From Microbacterium thalassium (GTDB lineage Bacteria; Actinomycetota; Actinomycetes; Actinomycetales; Microbacteriaceae): 64,000 bases of DNA. Below, piece after piece: positions 21,841-31,315 of the stretch. The translations under genes were made by a program, and so were the position numbers. The stretch's first letter is position 1. The number at the start of each line of letters is the position of its first letter. The stretch covers positions 2,356,001 to 2,420,000 of the forward strand of contig NZ_JACHML010000001.1 of NCBI RefSeq assembly GCF_014208045.1. The letters are read 5' to 3'. Below the pieces are notes generated by a model, which was given only the letters and a program-made list of their open reading frames with translations, did no database searches and was not told where the DNA came from.

Positions 21841-24800
21841 GCGTGCCCGGCCCGGTCGGCGGCGTACTCCTGCAGGCTCCTGACCTCGAACCCCTCGCGC
21901 AGCACGGGCAGCGCGCTCACGGCGGCGCCGAGCACCGCCATCGTCGTGAACAGGGCCTTGTCGCCCGCGACGGCGGCCGCGCGGATCTCGTACCCGTCGG
22001 CGCGTGCGCTGCCCCCCGAAGGAGTGTTGACGATGATGTCGATCTCGCCGGCGTTGATGAGGTCGACGATGTTGGTCTCCCCCGTCTCCTGGGTCGCCGA
22101 GTACTTGTTGACGACGGTGACGTCGATGCCGTTGCGGGCCAGGATCTCGGCCGTTCCCTCGGTGGCGACCAGGTCGAACCCGAGTTCGCGCAGACGATGC
22201 GCGGGCAGGATGACGGCGCGCTTGTCGGCATCCGCCACCGAGATGAACACGGTGCCCGACTGCGGCATGCCGCCGTACGCGGCGTCCTGCGACTTCGCGA
22301 ACGCGGTCGGGAAGTCCCGGTCGATGCCCATGACCTCGCCGGTCGAGCGCATCTCGGGGCCGAGCACGGAGTCGACGGTCTGGCCGTCGGCGGTCCGGAA
22401 GCGCTTGAACGGCAGCACGGCCTCCTTGACGGCCACGGGGGCGTCCAGCGGCACGCGCGAGCCGTCGGCCTCGGGCAGCAGCCCTTCGGCCTTGAGCTCG
22501 GCGATCGTGGCGCCCGCCATGATGCGGCTGGCGGCCTTGGCGAGCGGGATGCCGAGGGCCTTCGACACGAAGGGCACGGTGCGGCTGGCGCGGGGGTTCG
22601 CCTCGATGACGTAGAGGACGCCGGCCGAGATCGCGAACTGCACGTTCAGCAGACCGCGCACGCCCACGCCCTCGGCGATGGCGCGCGTGGCCTCGCGGAC
22701 GCGGTCCACGTCGGTGCGCCCGAGACTCACCGGGGGCAGCGTGCACGACGAGTCGCCGGAGTGGATGCCGGCCTCCTCGAGGTGCTCCATGACGCCGCCG
22801 ATGTACAGCTCCTCGCCGTCGTAGAGGGCGTCCACGTCGAGCTCGATCGCATCGTCGAGGAAGCGGTCGACCAGCAGCGGCAGGCCCGGCCCGATGATCG
22901 CCTCGCCGGCGACCCGCACGAAGTAGTCGCGCAGCGCCTCGGTCGAGTAGACAATCTCCATGCCGCGGCCGCCGAGGACGAAGCTCGGCCGCACGAGGAC
23001 CGGGTAGCCGATCTCCTCGGCCACCGCGACGGCCCCCTCGACGTCGATCGCCGTGCCGTTGCGCGGGGCGACGAGACCGGCGTCATCGAGCAGGCGCGCG
23101 AACAGCTCGCGCTCCTCGGCGAGGTCGATCGCGGCGGGCTTGGTGCCGAGGATGTTGTAGCCGGCCGCCTCGATGCCCTTGGCCAGGCCGAGCGGCGTCT
23201 GGCCGCCGAGCTGGCAGATGACGCCGAGGATCGTGCCGGAAGCGCTCTCGGCGTGCAGCACCTCGAGGACGTCCTCGAGGGTCAGCGGCTCGAAGTAGAG
23301 GCGATCGGAGGTGTCGTAGTCGGTCGAGACCGTCTCGGGGTTGCAGTTGACCATGACGGTCTCGAAGCCGGCGTCCGACAGGGCGAACGAGGCGTGCACG
23401 CAGGAGTAGTCGAACTCGACGCCCTGGCCGATGCGGTTCGGGCCCGAGCCGATGATGACGACCTTGCTGCGCTCGGACGGCGTCACCTCGGTCTCGCTGT
23501 CGTAGCTGGAGTAGTGGTACGGCGTGAGCGCGGGGAACTCGCCCGCGCACGTGTCGACCGTCTTGTAGACGGGGCGCACGCCCAGTCCGTGACGGACGCC
23601 GCGCACCTCGGCCTCGGTGTCGTCGCGGAGCTCGGCGATCTGGGCGTCGCTGAAGCCGTGCTCCTTGGCGACGCGCAGCACGTCGGTCGAGAGCTCGCCG
23701 GCCGTGCGGATGTACTCGGCGACCTCGTTGATGAGGGCGATCTGGTCGAGGAACCACGGGTCGATCTTGGTGGCTTCGAACGCCTGCTCGATCGTGGCGC
23801 CCTTGCGCATGGCCTGCTGCAGGACGACGATGCGGCCGTCCGTCGGCGTCTTCGCGATCTCGAGCAGCTCCTCCACCGACCGCTCCTCGTCGCCCCAGTG
23901 GAAGCTGGAGCCCCGCTTCTCGAGCGAGCGCAGCGCCTTCTGCAGCGCCGTGGCGTAGTTGCGGCCGATCGCCATGGCCTCGCCGACGGACTTCATGGTC
24001 GTGGTGAGCGTGGTGTCGGCCGCGGGGAACTTCTCGAAGTTGAACCGCGGCACCTTCACGACGACGTAGTCGAGCGTCGGCTCGAAGCTCGCCGGCGTCG
24101 CCTGCGTGATGTCGTTGGGGACCTCGTCGAGGCGGTAGCCGATCGCGAGCTTCGCGGCGAGCTTCGCGATCGGGAAGCCGGTGGCCTTCGATGCGAGGGC
24201 GGACGAGCGAGACACGCGCGGGTTCATCTCGATGACGATGATGCGCCCGTCATCGGGATTCACGGCGAACTGGATGTTGCAGCCGCCGGTGTCCACGCCG
24301 ACGGCGCGGATGATGTCGATGCCGATGTCGCGCAGCTTCTGGTACTCGCGGTCGGTGAGCGTCAGCGACGGCGCGACCGTGATCGAGTCGCCGGTGTGGA
24401 CGCCGACCGGGTCGACGTTCTCGATGGAGCAGACGACGACGGTGTTGTCGGCCGTGTCGCGCATGAGCTCGAGCTCGTACTCCTTCCACCCGAGGATCGA
24501 CTCCTCCAGGAGCACCTCGTGGGTGGGCGAGTCGTGCAGGCCCGCACCGCCGATGCGGCGCAGGTCCGCCTCGTCGAAGGCGAAGCCGGATCCGAGTCCG
24601 CCCATCGTGAACGAGGGGCGCACCACGAGCGGGTAGCCGAGCTTCTCGGCCCCCGCCAGCAGCTCGTCCATCGAGTGGCAGATGACGGACGAGGCCACAT
24701 CGGCGCCGGCCTCGATGACCAGCTCCTTGAAGATCTGGCGGTCCTCGCCCTTGCGGATGGCGTCGACCTTCGCGCCGATCAGCTCCACGTCGTACTTGTC

Positions 24801-25124
24801 GAGGATGCCCTGGTCGTGGAGCGCCATGGCGGCGTTCAGCGCCGTCTGGCCGCCCAGCGTCGGCAGGATCGCGTCGGGCTTCTCCTTGGCGATGATCGTC
24901 TCGATGACCGCCGGGGTGATCGGCTCGATGTACGTCGCGTCGGCGAAGTCGGGGTCGGTCATGATCGTGGCCGGGTTCGAGTTGACGAGGATGACGCGCA
25001 CGCCCTCCTCGCGCAGCACACGGCAGGCCTGCGTGCCCGAGTAGTCGAACTCGCACGCCTGACCGATGACGATCGGCCCCGAGCCGATGACGAGGACGCT
25101 CTTGATGTCGTCGCGCTTAGGCAT
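21837..25124 (-). CDS. carB: carbamoyl-phosphate synthase large subunit
   Basis: CarB makes carbamoyl phosphate from bicarbonate, ATP and ammonia supplied by CarA, for pyrimidine and arginine synthesis. The 1095-residue protein has two homologous ATP-grasp halves: the first with [20 protein letters not shown] and [12 protein letters not shown], the second with [22 protein letters not shown]-terminal MGS-like allosteric domain (about residues 930-1080) is present. The ATG overlaps carA by 8 bases; the stop overlaps the pyrF GTG. Length is normal. Confidence 0.98.
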   Translation of the reverse strand: MPKRDDIKSVLVIGSGPIVIGQACEFDYSGTQACRVLREEGVRVILVNSNPATIMTDPDFADATYIEPITPAVIETIIAKEKPDAILPTLGGQTALNAAMALHDQGILDKYDVELIGAKVDAIRKGEDRQIFKELVIEAGADVASSVICHSMDELLAGAEKLGYPLVVRPSFTMGGLGSGFAFDEADLRRIGGAGLHDSPTHEVLLEESILGWKEYELELMRDTADNTVVVCSIENVDPVGVHTGDSITVAPSLTLTDREYQKLRDIGIDIIRAVGVDTGGCNIQFAVNPDDGRIIVIEMNPRVSRSSALASKATGFPIAKLAAKLAIGYRLDEVPNDITQATPASFEPTLDYVVVKVPRFNFEKFPAADTTLTTTMKSVGEAMAIGRNYATALQKALRSLEKRGSSFHWGDEERSVEELLEIAKTPTDGRIVVLQQAMRKGATIEQAFEATKIDPWFLDQIALINEVAEYIRTAGELSTDVLRVAKEHGFSDAQIAELRDDTEAEVRGVRHGLGVRPVYKTVDTCAGEFPALTPYHYSSYDSETEVTPSERSKVVIIGSGPNRIGQGVEFDYSCVHASFALSDAGFETVMVNCNPETVSTDYDTSDRLYFEPLTLEDVLEVLHAESASGTILGVICQLGGQTPLGLAKGIEAAGYNILGTKPAAIDLAEERELFARLLDDAGLVAPRNGTAIDVEGAVAVAEEIGYPVLVRPSFVLGGRGMEIVYSTEALRDYFVRVAGEAIIGPGLPLLVDRFLDDAIELDVDALYDGEELYIGGVMEHLEEAGIHSGDSSCTLPPVSLGRTDVDRVREATRAIAEGVGVRGLLNVQFAISAGVLYVIEANPRASRTVPFVSKALGIPLAKAASRIMAGATIAELKAEGLLPEADGSRVPLDAPVAVKEAVLPFKRFRTADGQTVDSVLGPEMRSTGEVMGIDRDFPTAFAKSQDAAYGGMPQSGTVFISVADADKRAVILPAHRLRELGFDLVATEGTAEILARNGIDVTVVNKYSATQETGETNIVDLINAGEIDIIVNTPSGGSARADGYEIRAAAVAGDKALFTTMAVLGAAVSALPVLREGFEVRSLQEYAADRAGHA

Positions 25125-26274
25125 TCTTCTGGGTCTCCTGGGTCGCGACGACCAGGTCGCGGAAGCGGTCGAACAGGTAGTTGGCGTCGTGGGGGCCGGC
25201 GGCCGCCTCGGGGTGGTACTGCACCGAGAACGCGGGGATGTCGAGGGCGCGCAGCCCCTCGACGCAGTCGTCGTTGAGGCCGACGTGGCTCACCTCGACG
25301 CGACCGTAGCCGTGCGGGCTGTCGATGACGCCGTCGGTGGGGGCGTCCACGGCGAAGCCGTGGTTGTGGGCCGTGATCTCCACGCGTCCCGTCGCCTTGT
25401 CGCGCACCGGCTGGTTGATGCCGCGGTGGCCGAAGGGCAGCTTGTAGGTGCCGAACCCGAGGGCCCGGCCCAGCAGCTGGTTGCCGAAGCAGATGCCGAA
25501 GAACGGCAGCCGGTGATCGAGCACCGAGCGCAGCAGCTCCACGTGGGCGTCCGAGGCCGCCGGGTCGCCGGGACCGTTCGAGTAGAAGACGGCGACCGGG
25601 TCGATCGCGAGGATCTCGTCGATCGTCGACGTCTGCGGCATGACGTGCACGTCGAAGCCGCGGGCGGCGAGGTTGTCGACCGTGGCCTGCTTGACGCCGA
25701 GGTCGAGCACGGCGAGGCTGCCGATCCGCTCGGCCGTCGCGGGCGTCACCTCGGCGGCTTCGACCGAGACGGCGCCGGACAGGTTCTGGCCGGCCATCTC
25801 GGGAGCCTCGCGCACGAGGCGCAGCTGCTCGTCCTCGGACAGGGCCGCGGCCTCGCCCGAGAAGACCGCGCCGCGCATGCTGCCCTCGGAGCGGATGCGG
25901 CGGGTCACGGCGCGCGTGTCGATGCCTGAGATCCCCACGATGCCGTCGCGCTCGAGCGCCGCGTCGAGGGACTCGTCCGCGCGCCAGTTGGAGACGACGC
26001 GCGAGGGGTCGCGCACGATGTAGCCGGCGACCCAGATGCGGCGCGACTCGGGGTCCTCGTCGTTGACGCCGGTGTTGCCGATGTGCGGTGCGGTCTGCAG
26101 CACGATCTGGCCCGCGTACGACGGATCGGTGAGGGTCTCCTGGTAGCCGGTCATGCCGGTGGCGAAGACCACCTCGCCGAGCGTCGTGCCGCGGGCGCCG
26201 TACGCGCGCCCGTGGTAGCGCGTGCCGTCTTCGAGGACGAGCACGGCGGGGTCGGACTGGAACTGGGATGTCAT
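25117..26274 (-). CDS. carA: carbamoyl-phosphate synthase small subunit
   Basis: CarA hydrolyses glutamine and delivers ammonia to CarB. The 385-residue protein has an N-terminal CPSase domain ([33 protein letters not shown]) and a C-terminal class I amidotransferase domain. The nucleophile is in [12 protein letters not shown] and the His-Glu pair in [11 protein letters not shown]. The ATG overlaps the stop of the upstream PH-like protein (ATGA), so the whole pyr series is coupled. Confidence 0.98.
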   Translation of the reverse strand: MTSQFQSDPAVLVLEDGTRYHGRAYGARGTTLGEVVFATGMTGYQETLTDPSYAGQIVLQTAPHIGNTGVNDEDPESRRIWVAGYIVRDPSRVVSNWRADESLDAALERDGIVGISGIDTRAVTRRIRSEGSMRGAVFSGEAAALSEDEQLRLVREAPEMAGQNLSGAVSVEAAEVTPATAERIGSLAVLDLGVKQATVDNLAARGFDVHVMPQTSTIDEILAIDPVAVFYSNGPGDPAASDAHVELLRSVLDHRLPFFGICFGNQLLGRALGFGTYKLPFGHRGINQPVRDKATGRVEITAHNHGFAVDAPTDGVIDSPHGYGRVEVSHVGLNDDCVEGLRALDIPAFSVQYHPEAAAGPHDANYLFDRFRDLVVATQETQKNA

Positions 26275-26777
26275 GCGTCGCTTCCCGTCGGGATGGGGAG
26301 GATGCCGCGCAGGGCGTCCGCGAGAGCGCGCGCCGAGGCATCCTGCGGTCGGAAGTAGGAGTCGACGAGGGTCTCGTCGTCGATGCGCCACGTGACGCGG
26401 ACGAGGCCGTCGCGCTCGACCACGCGGTCGATGGCGACCGTGGCCTGCGCGATGTCGTCGAGGCGCGCCGCGGCGAAGAACAGCCGCGGCTCGCCGGTGA
26501 GGTCGAGGGCGAAGCCCGCGTCGGTGACCGTCAGCGCGGCGCGCGAACGGAAGGCCAGGCCGCCGATCGCCAGGCGCTCGAGCGGCTCGCCGTGGCGCGT
26601 CGTGGCCACGTACAGCGTCTCGAACAGCGCCGTCTCGCGGGCGTCCGCGGGGATCTCCCCCACGGGAGCCGACCACACAGCGTCGCGGCGGGTGCGGCGC
26701 CACCACGCCCAGGCGAGGACGGCGAGAAGGAGGACGGTGACGGCGACGACGACCAGGAGCGCGCCTTCGCGGGTCAT
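26271..26777 (-). CDS. single-pass membrane protein with PH-like domain in the pyr operon
   Basis: A 168-residue protein of unknown function. Residues 6-24 form one transmembrane segment followed by RRTRR, giving N-out topology with a cytoplasmic globular domain. That domain (about residues 45-160) is rich in short beta strands and ends in a helix, consistent with a bacterial PH-like fold. Proteins of this type occur between pyrC and carA in many actinobacteria. Start and stop both overlap neighbours by four bases, so it is made with the pathway enzymes, but no catalytic motif is visible. The PH-like assignment is inference from context and pattern. Confidence 0.8.
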   Translation of the reverse strand: MTREGALLVVVAVTVLLLAVLAWAWWRRTRRDAVWSAPVGEIPADARETALFETLYVATTRHGEPLERLAIGGLAFRSRAALTVTDAGFALDLTGEPRLFFAAARLDDIAQATVAIDRVVERDGLVRVTWRIDDETLVDSYFRPQDASARALADALRGILPIPTGSDA

Positions 26778-28084
26778 GCGCGCACCCCGGGGGCGTCCAG
26801 CAGCGCGCCGTCGGCGACGGTCGGCACGCCGGCGTGCAGCGTCCAGCGCACCTCGCCCGGCAGCTCCCGCCCGAGATAGGGCGAGTTCGCGCTGCGGCCG
26901 CGCAGATCGTCCTGTCCGAAGGCGCGGACGGGGCGGGGGTCGTAGAACGTCAGCGACGCCGGCTGGCCCGCGGTGATGGGCGTGCCGTGGTCGGCGAGCC
27001 GGCCGATGCGCGCGGGCTCGCGCGACATGACGCGCGCCACGTCGCCCCACGTGATGAGGCCCGTGTCGACCATCGTCGCGTGGACGACGCGCAGCGCGCT
27101 CTCGAGGCCCACCATGCCGTTGGCGGCCGCCTGCCACTCGCAGGCCTTGGCCTCGGCGGGGTGCGGTGCGTGGTCGGTGGCGACGATGTCGATCGTGCCG
27201 TCGGCGAGGCCCTCGCGGACCGCCATGACGTCCTCTTCGCTGCGCAGCGGAGGGTTCACCTTGAAGCGGGGGTCGTAGCCGCGCACGAGCTCGTCGGTCA
27301 GCAGGAGGTGGTGGGGCGTGACCTCGGCGGTGACGTCGATGCCGCGCTTCTTGGCCCAGCGGATGATGTCCACCGACCCGGCGGTCGACAGGTGGCACAC
27401 GTGCAGACGCGAGCCGACGTGCTCGGCCAGCAGCACGTCGCGGGCGATGATGGACTCCTCGGCGACGGCGGGCCACCCGGCCAGCCCGAGCTCGGCCGAG
27501 ACGGATCCCTCGTTCATCTGGGCGCCCTCGGTCAGGCGCGGGTCCTGCGCGTGCTGGGCGATGACGCCGTCGAAGGCCTTCACGTACTCCAGCGCGCGGC
27601 GCATGATGAGCGGATCCCACACGCAGAAGCCGTCGTCGCTGAAGACGCGCACGTTCGCCCGCGACTCGGCCATGGCGCCGAGCTCCGCGAGGCGCTCGCC
27701 CTTCTGGCCCACGGTGACGGCGCCGATGGGCTGGACGGTGGCGAAGCCGGCCGCCTCGCCGAGGGCGAGCTCCTGCTCGACGACGCCCGCCGTGTCGGCG
27801 ACCGGGGAGGTGTTGGGCATGGCGAACACGGCGGTGTAGCCGCCGGCCGCCGCCGCGCGGGTGCCGGTGAGGACGGTCTCGGACGCCTCGTATCCGGGCT
27901 CGCGCAGGTGCGTGTGCAGATCGACCAGCCCGGGCAGGACCAGCAGCCCGTCGACATCGACGACGGTGGCGCCGGCGCGGCTCGCGTCCGGGCCGACGGC
28001 GGCGATCCGCCCGTCCTCGACCAGGATGTCGGCGGCGCCGGACCCTTCGATCTGGGCGCCTCGGAACAAGAGGACCTCGGTCAT
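26774..28084 (-). CDS. pyrC: dihydroorotase
   Basis: PyrC reversibly cyclises carbamoyl aspartate to dihydroorotate. The 436-residue class I enzyme has the zinc motif [12 protein letters not shown], a later histidine in HVCHLS and the catalytic aspartate in [14 protein letters not shown]. The bridging-lysine position seen in some dihydroorotases appears as Asp in [10 protein letters not shown], as in many class I enzymes. It overlaps pyrB upstream and the PH-like gene downstream by four bases each. Confidence 0.96.
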   Translation of the reverse strand: MTEVLLFRGAQIEGSGAADILVEDGRIAAVGPDASRAGATVVDVDGLLVLPGLVDLHTHLREPGYEASETVLTGTRAAAAGGYTAVFAMPNTSPVADTAGVVEQELALGEAAGFATVQPIGAVTVGQKGERLAELGAMAESRANVRVFSDDGFCVWDPLIMRRALEYVKAFDGVIAQHAQDPRLTEGAQMNEGSVSAELGLAGWPAVAEESIIARDVLLAEHVGSRLHVCHLSTAGSVDIIRWAKKRGIDVTAEVTPHHLLLTDELVRGYDPRFKVNPPLRSEEDVMAVREGLADGTIDIVATDHAPHPAEAKACEWQAAANGMVGLESALRVVHATMVDTGLITWGDVARVMSREPARIGRLADHGTPITAGQPASLTFYDPRPVRAFGQDDLRGRSANSPYLGRELPGEVRWTLHAGVPTVADGALLDAPGVRA

Positions 28085-29049
28085 CGTGCGTCCCCCTTCT
28101 CATCGCGCGGGTCGGAGCCCGCCAGCAGCAGATACAGCACCGCCATCCGCACCGAGACGCCGTTCGCCACCTGCTCGAGGACCGTCGAGCGAGGCGAATC
28201 GGCAGCGTCGGCGGAGATCTCCAGGCCGCGGTTCATCGGGCCGGGGTGCATGACAATGCTATCCGGGCCGAGGGTGTGAAGTCGCCCGGCGTCGAGTCCC
28301 CAGCGCCGGGAATACTCCCGTTCAGTCGGGAAATACGCGGCGTTCATGCGCTCCAGCTGGATGCGCAGCATCATGAGCACGTCGGGGCCGGCCGCGATCG
28401 CCTCGTCGAGGTCGTACACGACGGTGACCGGCCACGCCGAGACGTCCTGCGGAACGAGCGTCGCCGGGGCGACGAGCGTCACCTCGGCGCCGAGGGTCGT
28501 CAGCAGCCACACGTTCGAGCGCGCGACGCGCGAGTGCAGGATGTCGCCCACGATCGTCACGCGGACGCCCGCGAGATCGCGTCCGCGGCTGTCGGACCCG
28601 AACCGGCGCTTGCGCATCGTGAAGGCGTCCAGAAGCGCCTGGGTGGGGTGCTCGTGGGTGCCGTCCCCGGCGTTGACCACGCCGGCGGTGATCCAGCCGC
28701 TCGTGGCGAGGGTGCGCGGGGCGCCCGACGCGCCGTGGCGGATGACGACGGCATCCGCGCCCATCGCCTGGAGGGTCTGCGCCGTGTCCTGCAGGGACTC
28801 GCCCTTCGAGACGCTCGAGCCCTTCGCGGAGAAGTTGATGACGTCGGCCGACAGGCGCTTGGCGGCGGCCTCGAACGAGATGCGCGTGCGCGTGGAGTCC
28901 TCGAAGAACAGGTTCACGACGGTCTTGCCGCGCAGCGTCGGCAGCTTCTTGACCTCGCGCCGCTGCGTGTCGGCCATGTCCTCGGCGACGTCGAGGATCC
29001 CGATCGCGTCCTCGCGCGAGAGCGTGCGGGTGTCGAGCAGGTTCCTCAT
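28081..29049 (-). CDS. pyrB: aspartate carbamoyltransferase catalytic chain
   Basis: PyrB condenses carbamoyl phosphate with aspartate. The 322-residue protein has the carbamoyl-phosphate loop [12 protein letters not shown] near residue 50, the [11 protein letters not shown] loop and [12 protein letters not shown] near residue 135. No regulatory pyrI gene is present, as expected where PyrR controls the pathway. The ATG overlaps the pyrR stop (ATGA). Confidence 0.98.
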   Translation of the reverse strand: MRNLLDTRTLSREDAIGILDVAEDMADTQRREVKKLPTLRGKTVVNLFFEDSTRTRISFEAAAKRLSADVINFSAKGSSVSKGESLQDTAQTLQAMGADAVVIRHGASGAPRTLATSGWITAGVVNAGDGTHEHPTQALLDAFTMRKRRFGSDSRGRDLAGVRVTIVGDILHSRVARSNVWLLTTLGAEVTLVAPATLVPQDVSAWPVTVVYDLDEAIAAGPDVLMMLRIQLERMNAAYFPTEREYSRRWGLDAGRLHTLGPDSIVMHPGPMNRGLEISADAADSPRSTVLEQVANGVSVRMAVLYLLLAGSDPRDEKGDAR

Positions 29050-29576
29050 GACTCGATCGTCACCTCCTCGATGCCGTCGACCTCGGCGAGGCGCACGTTG
29101 ACGCGTTCGTCGCGGGCGCTCGGCAGGTTCTTGCCGACGAAGTCGGGGCGGATCGGCAGATCGCGGTGGCCGCGGTCGATGAGCGACGCCAGGCGCACGG
29201 CGCGGGGCCGGCCGATGTCCTTGATCGCATCGAGCGCCGCGCGGATGGTGCGGCCCGAGAACAGCACGTCGTCGACGAGCACCACGACCTTGTCGTCGAT
29301 GCCCTCCCCCGGGATCTGCGTCGGTCGGGGCGTGCGCGTGGGATTTCGGTGCAGATCGTCGCGGTACATCGTCACGTCGAGCGCGCCGACCGCGACCGGC
29401 CGGCCGCCGAATCGGGTCACCAGCTCGGCGATGCGGGTCGCGAGTTCGACCCCGCGCGTCGGGATCCCGAGGATCACCAGGTCGTCGGGGCCCTTGTTGG
29501 ACTCGAGGATCTCGTGTGCGATCCGAGTCAGGGCACGGGCGATGTCGGCCTCATGCAGCACGGTGCGCGTGCTCAT
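29046..29576 (-). CDS. pyrR: pyr operon RNA-binding regulator / uracil phosphoribosyltransferase
   Basis: PyrR binds pyr mRNA when UMP is high and has uracil phosphoribosyltransferase activity. The 176-residue protein has the PRPP motif [18 protein letters not shown] and the RNA-facing residues of [23 protein letters not shown] chose the ATG of [16 protein letters not shown], which has GAAGGGAG upstream; an upstream codon adds only an Arg-rich stretch. The leader carries a PyrR-type hairpin directly over this ribosome site, so autoregulation of the whole pyrR-to-gmk cluster is likely, as known at the translational level in mycobacteria. Confidence 0.97.
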   Translation of the reverse strand: MSTRTVLHEADIARALTRIAHEILESNKGPDDLVILGIPTRGVELATRIAELVTRFGGRPVAVGALDVTMYRDDLHRNPTRTPRPTQIPGEGIDDKVVVLVDDVLFSGRTIRAALDAIKDIGRPRAVRLASLIDRGHRDLPIRPDFVGKNLPSARDERVNVRLAEVDGIEEVTIES

Positions 29577-29584
29577 CCGCCGCT

Positions 29585-29616
29585 CCCTTCTCCGCCTCAC
29601 GGGACGGGGTTAAAGG
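29585..29616 (-). promoter_or_regulatory. PyrR-binding hairpin overlapping the pyrR ribosome site
   Basis: In the RNA sense the upper stem CCGUC/GGCGG closes a hexaloop CCGUGA, which fits the PyrR loop consensus CNGNGA. It is followed by AGAAGG, the purine-rich side of the classic binding loop. CCUU (29613-29616) can pair with AAGG (29586-29589), which is the ribosome site. PyrR binding should stabilise the fold and block translation. The hairpin lies inside the predicted leader, 9 bases before the ATG. Confidence 0.8.
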
Positions 29617-29634
29617 TTGCTGTGGTGTCGCTCC

Positions 29635-29663
29635 AGTCTACGTCAGACCGCGGCGATTCTCAG
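29635..29663 (-). promoter_or_regulatory. predicted promoter of the pyr operon
   Basis: A -10 box TAGACT (29635-29640) with a -35 box CTGAGA (29658-29663) spaced by 17 bases. The -35 box includes the stop codon of the upstream MBL-Rieske gene. Transcription would start near 29628 and give a leader of about 52 bases that contains the PyrR hairpin. Confidence 0.55.
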
Positions 29664-31234
29664 GCGGCCGGCGATGCCGCGTCCTCGTGCCGCGCGTGGG
29701 CCGCCTGGTGCGAGCGGATCTCGTGTCCCTGCGACGTCAGGCACTTGCCGCTTTCGAGGTCCCACTTCCAGTCGTGGAGGCTGCACGTGAGCACGCCGTC
29801 CTCGATCTTGCCGGTCTTGCTGAGATCGGCGCGCAGGTGCGGGCAGCGTCGCTGGACGACCCACTCCTCGAGCTGCACGTCCTCGGTCTGGTCGGTCTGC
29901 TCCGCGTACCAGTTCTCGACGTACTCGATGCGGTCCCGCGACAGGCACTTCAGGAACGTCGTCAGGAACTCGTTGAACTTGCCGCTGCGCCCGACCTCGA
30001 ACTGCATCGACAGGAAGATCGAGTTCGACCAGTCGATCTCGTGATCGCGGATGTTGGTCGAGACGAGGTCCGCGGGGATCGTGTACCAGTACACGCACTC
30101 CTCGCCGGCGTACTCGCGCACCTTCGCCTTGGGGAAGTCGACCACCATGTCCAGGTCCCCGATGCGGAACCGGACGTTGCCGCCCACGCCGTTCCGGATC
30201 GTGCGCGCGCGGCGCAGCAGCGGCTCCCACCACGCCTTGATCGCCGCGAGGATCTCGGCAGGCGGCAGCACCTCCGCGCGCGTGGCCTCCTCGGCGGTGA
30301 TCTCGTCCTGACGGCTGTCGCGCTGCTCGGCCAGGTAGCTCCACTTGTCGCGGTAGACGCGCTCGATGTCGGCATCCGAGTAGAGCGTCTGCATGACGGT
30401 GAGCTCGCCGGCGTTCATGTCCACGACGGTGCCGGGGATGAACAGGTGACCCGCCTGCTCGGGGCGCTGCTGATTCATGTGCTCGAGGAACTGAACCGAG
30501 TCGGTGAAGATCGAGTCGTCCTCGAGCCCGTAGCCGTTGTAGCGGAACAGCTCCTCGCGCAGGAACATCGGCGGACCCGCCATCGGGAACACGTGCGCGG
30601 CATCGACCTTCTCGATGTAGTACATCGCGCGCTTGTTCTGCGCGTCGCGCTTGAGCTTCGCGAAGTTCTGCTTGGCGTCGTGGGGCAGGTCGTAGACCAT
30701 CGGCCACCAGATCGCGCCCGACGTCTGCGTGAAGTAGGCCTCGGGCTTCGAGAACGCCAGCAGCTTCTCGAGGTCGAGGGGGTGGGAGTCGTTCTGGTTC
30801 AGGATCGACGCCGTGCCGTCGTCGACCGACAGCGAGGAATCGCCGATGGGGCCGTCCGAGGGCGCCCTCAGGGGCGTGACCATGATCTTCAGGTCGCCGT
30901 ATTCGAGCGGGACGCCGGCCTGCGTGTAGACGATGTTCTCGTACCCGAGCGCGCGGATGTCCTGCTCGAGGTCGTCGGTCGGGTACTCCGGCAGCAGGAC
31001 CTTGACGTCCTTGGAGACGTAGGTCTCGAGGAACCACGGGTCGAAGTGGTCGCGGTGGCGGTGCGAGATGTACAGGAAGTCGGCCTTGCCGAAGCGCTCC
31101 CAGTCGAGGGCGCGGTTGTCGGGGAAGACGAACCACGAACCGAAGAACGAGGGCTTCACGACCGGGTCGCACAGGATGCTGCCCCCTGCCGTCTCGATGA
31201 ACATCCCGGCGTGCCCGAGGCCCGTGATCCGCAT
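29660..31234 (-). CDS. metallo-beta-lactamase-fold / Rieske 2Fe-2S fusion protein
   Basis: A 524-residue protein. Residues 1-250 form a UlaG-like metallo-beta-lactamase fold with the metal motif His58-Arg-His60-Arg-Asp62-His63. A C-terminal Rieske domain has Cys465-x-His467 and Cys485-x2-His488, which bind a 2Fe-2S cluster. The middle segment (about 250-440) has no motif I recognise. The pairing of the two domains recalls CMP-N-acetylneuraminate hydroxylase, but there the Rieske domain is N-terminal, so the reaction cannot be assigned. It is probably a redox-dependent hydrolase or hydroxylase. An AGGAGGA ribosome site and a TAGACT box (31263-31268) precede the ATG. It is flanked by a Snf2 ATPase and pyrR with no functional link apparent. 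Confidence 0.85.
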   Translation of the reverse strand: MRITGLGHAGMFIETAGGSILCDPVVKPSFFGSWFVFPDNRALDWERFGKADFLYISHRHRDHFDPWFLETYVSKDVKVLLPEYPTDDLEQDIRALGYENIVYTQAGVPLEYGDLKIMVTPLRAPSDGPIGDSSLSVDDGTASILNQNDSHPLDLEKLLAFSKPEAYFTQTSGAIWWPMVYDLPHDAKQNFAKLKRDAQNKRAMYYIEKVDAAHVFPMAGPPMFLREELFRYNGYGLEDDSIFTDSVQFLEHMNQQRPEQAGHLFIPGTVVDMNAGELTVMQTLYSDADIERVYRDKWSYLAEQRDSRQDEITAEEATRAEVLPPAEILAAIKAWWEPLLRRARTIRNGVGGNVRFRIGDLDMVVDFPKAKVREYAGEECVYWYTIPADLVSTNIRDHEIDWSNSIFLSMQFEVGRSGKFNEFLTTFLKCLSRDRIEYVENWYAEQTDQTEDVQLEEWVVQRRCPHLRADLSKTGKIEDGVLTCSLHDWKWDLESGKCLTSQGHEIRSHQAAHARHEDAASPAA

Positions 31235-31262
31235 GAAATCCTCCTGTGTCGAACCGCGATCG

Positions 31263-31268
31263 AGTCTA
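31263..31268 (-). promoter_or_regulatory. candidate -10 box for the MBL-Rieske gene
   Basis: TAGACT, matching TANNNT, about 28 bases before the ATG, with an AGGAGGA ribosome site between. No convincing -35 box is seen. The same hexamer is used in the predicted pyr promoter. Confidence 0.4.
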
Positions 31269-31315
31269 CTTGGCGCCGCGTGGGACCCGCGGTGCGCGCT
31301 GGCGCGCCGCAGGCG

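Noticed and set aside
21843..25277. A plus-strand open frame of about 1140 codons opposite carB
   Set aside because: Shadow of carB caused by codon bias; composition dominated by Asp, Val, Arg and Leu without motifs.
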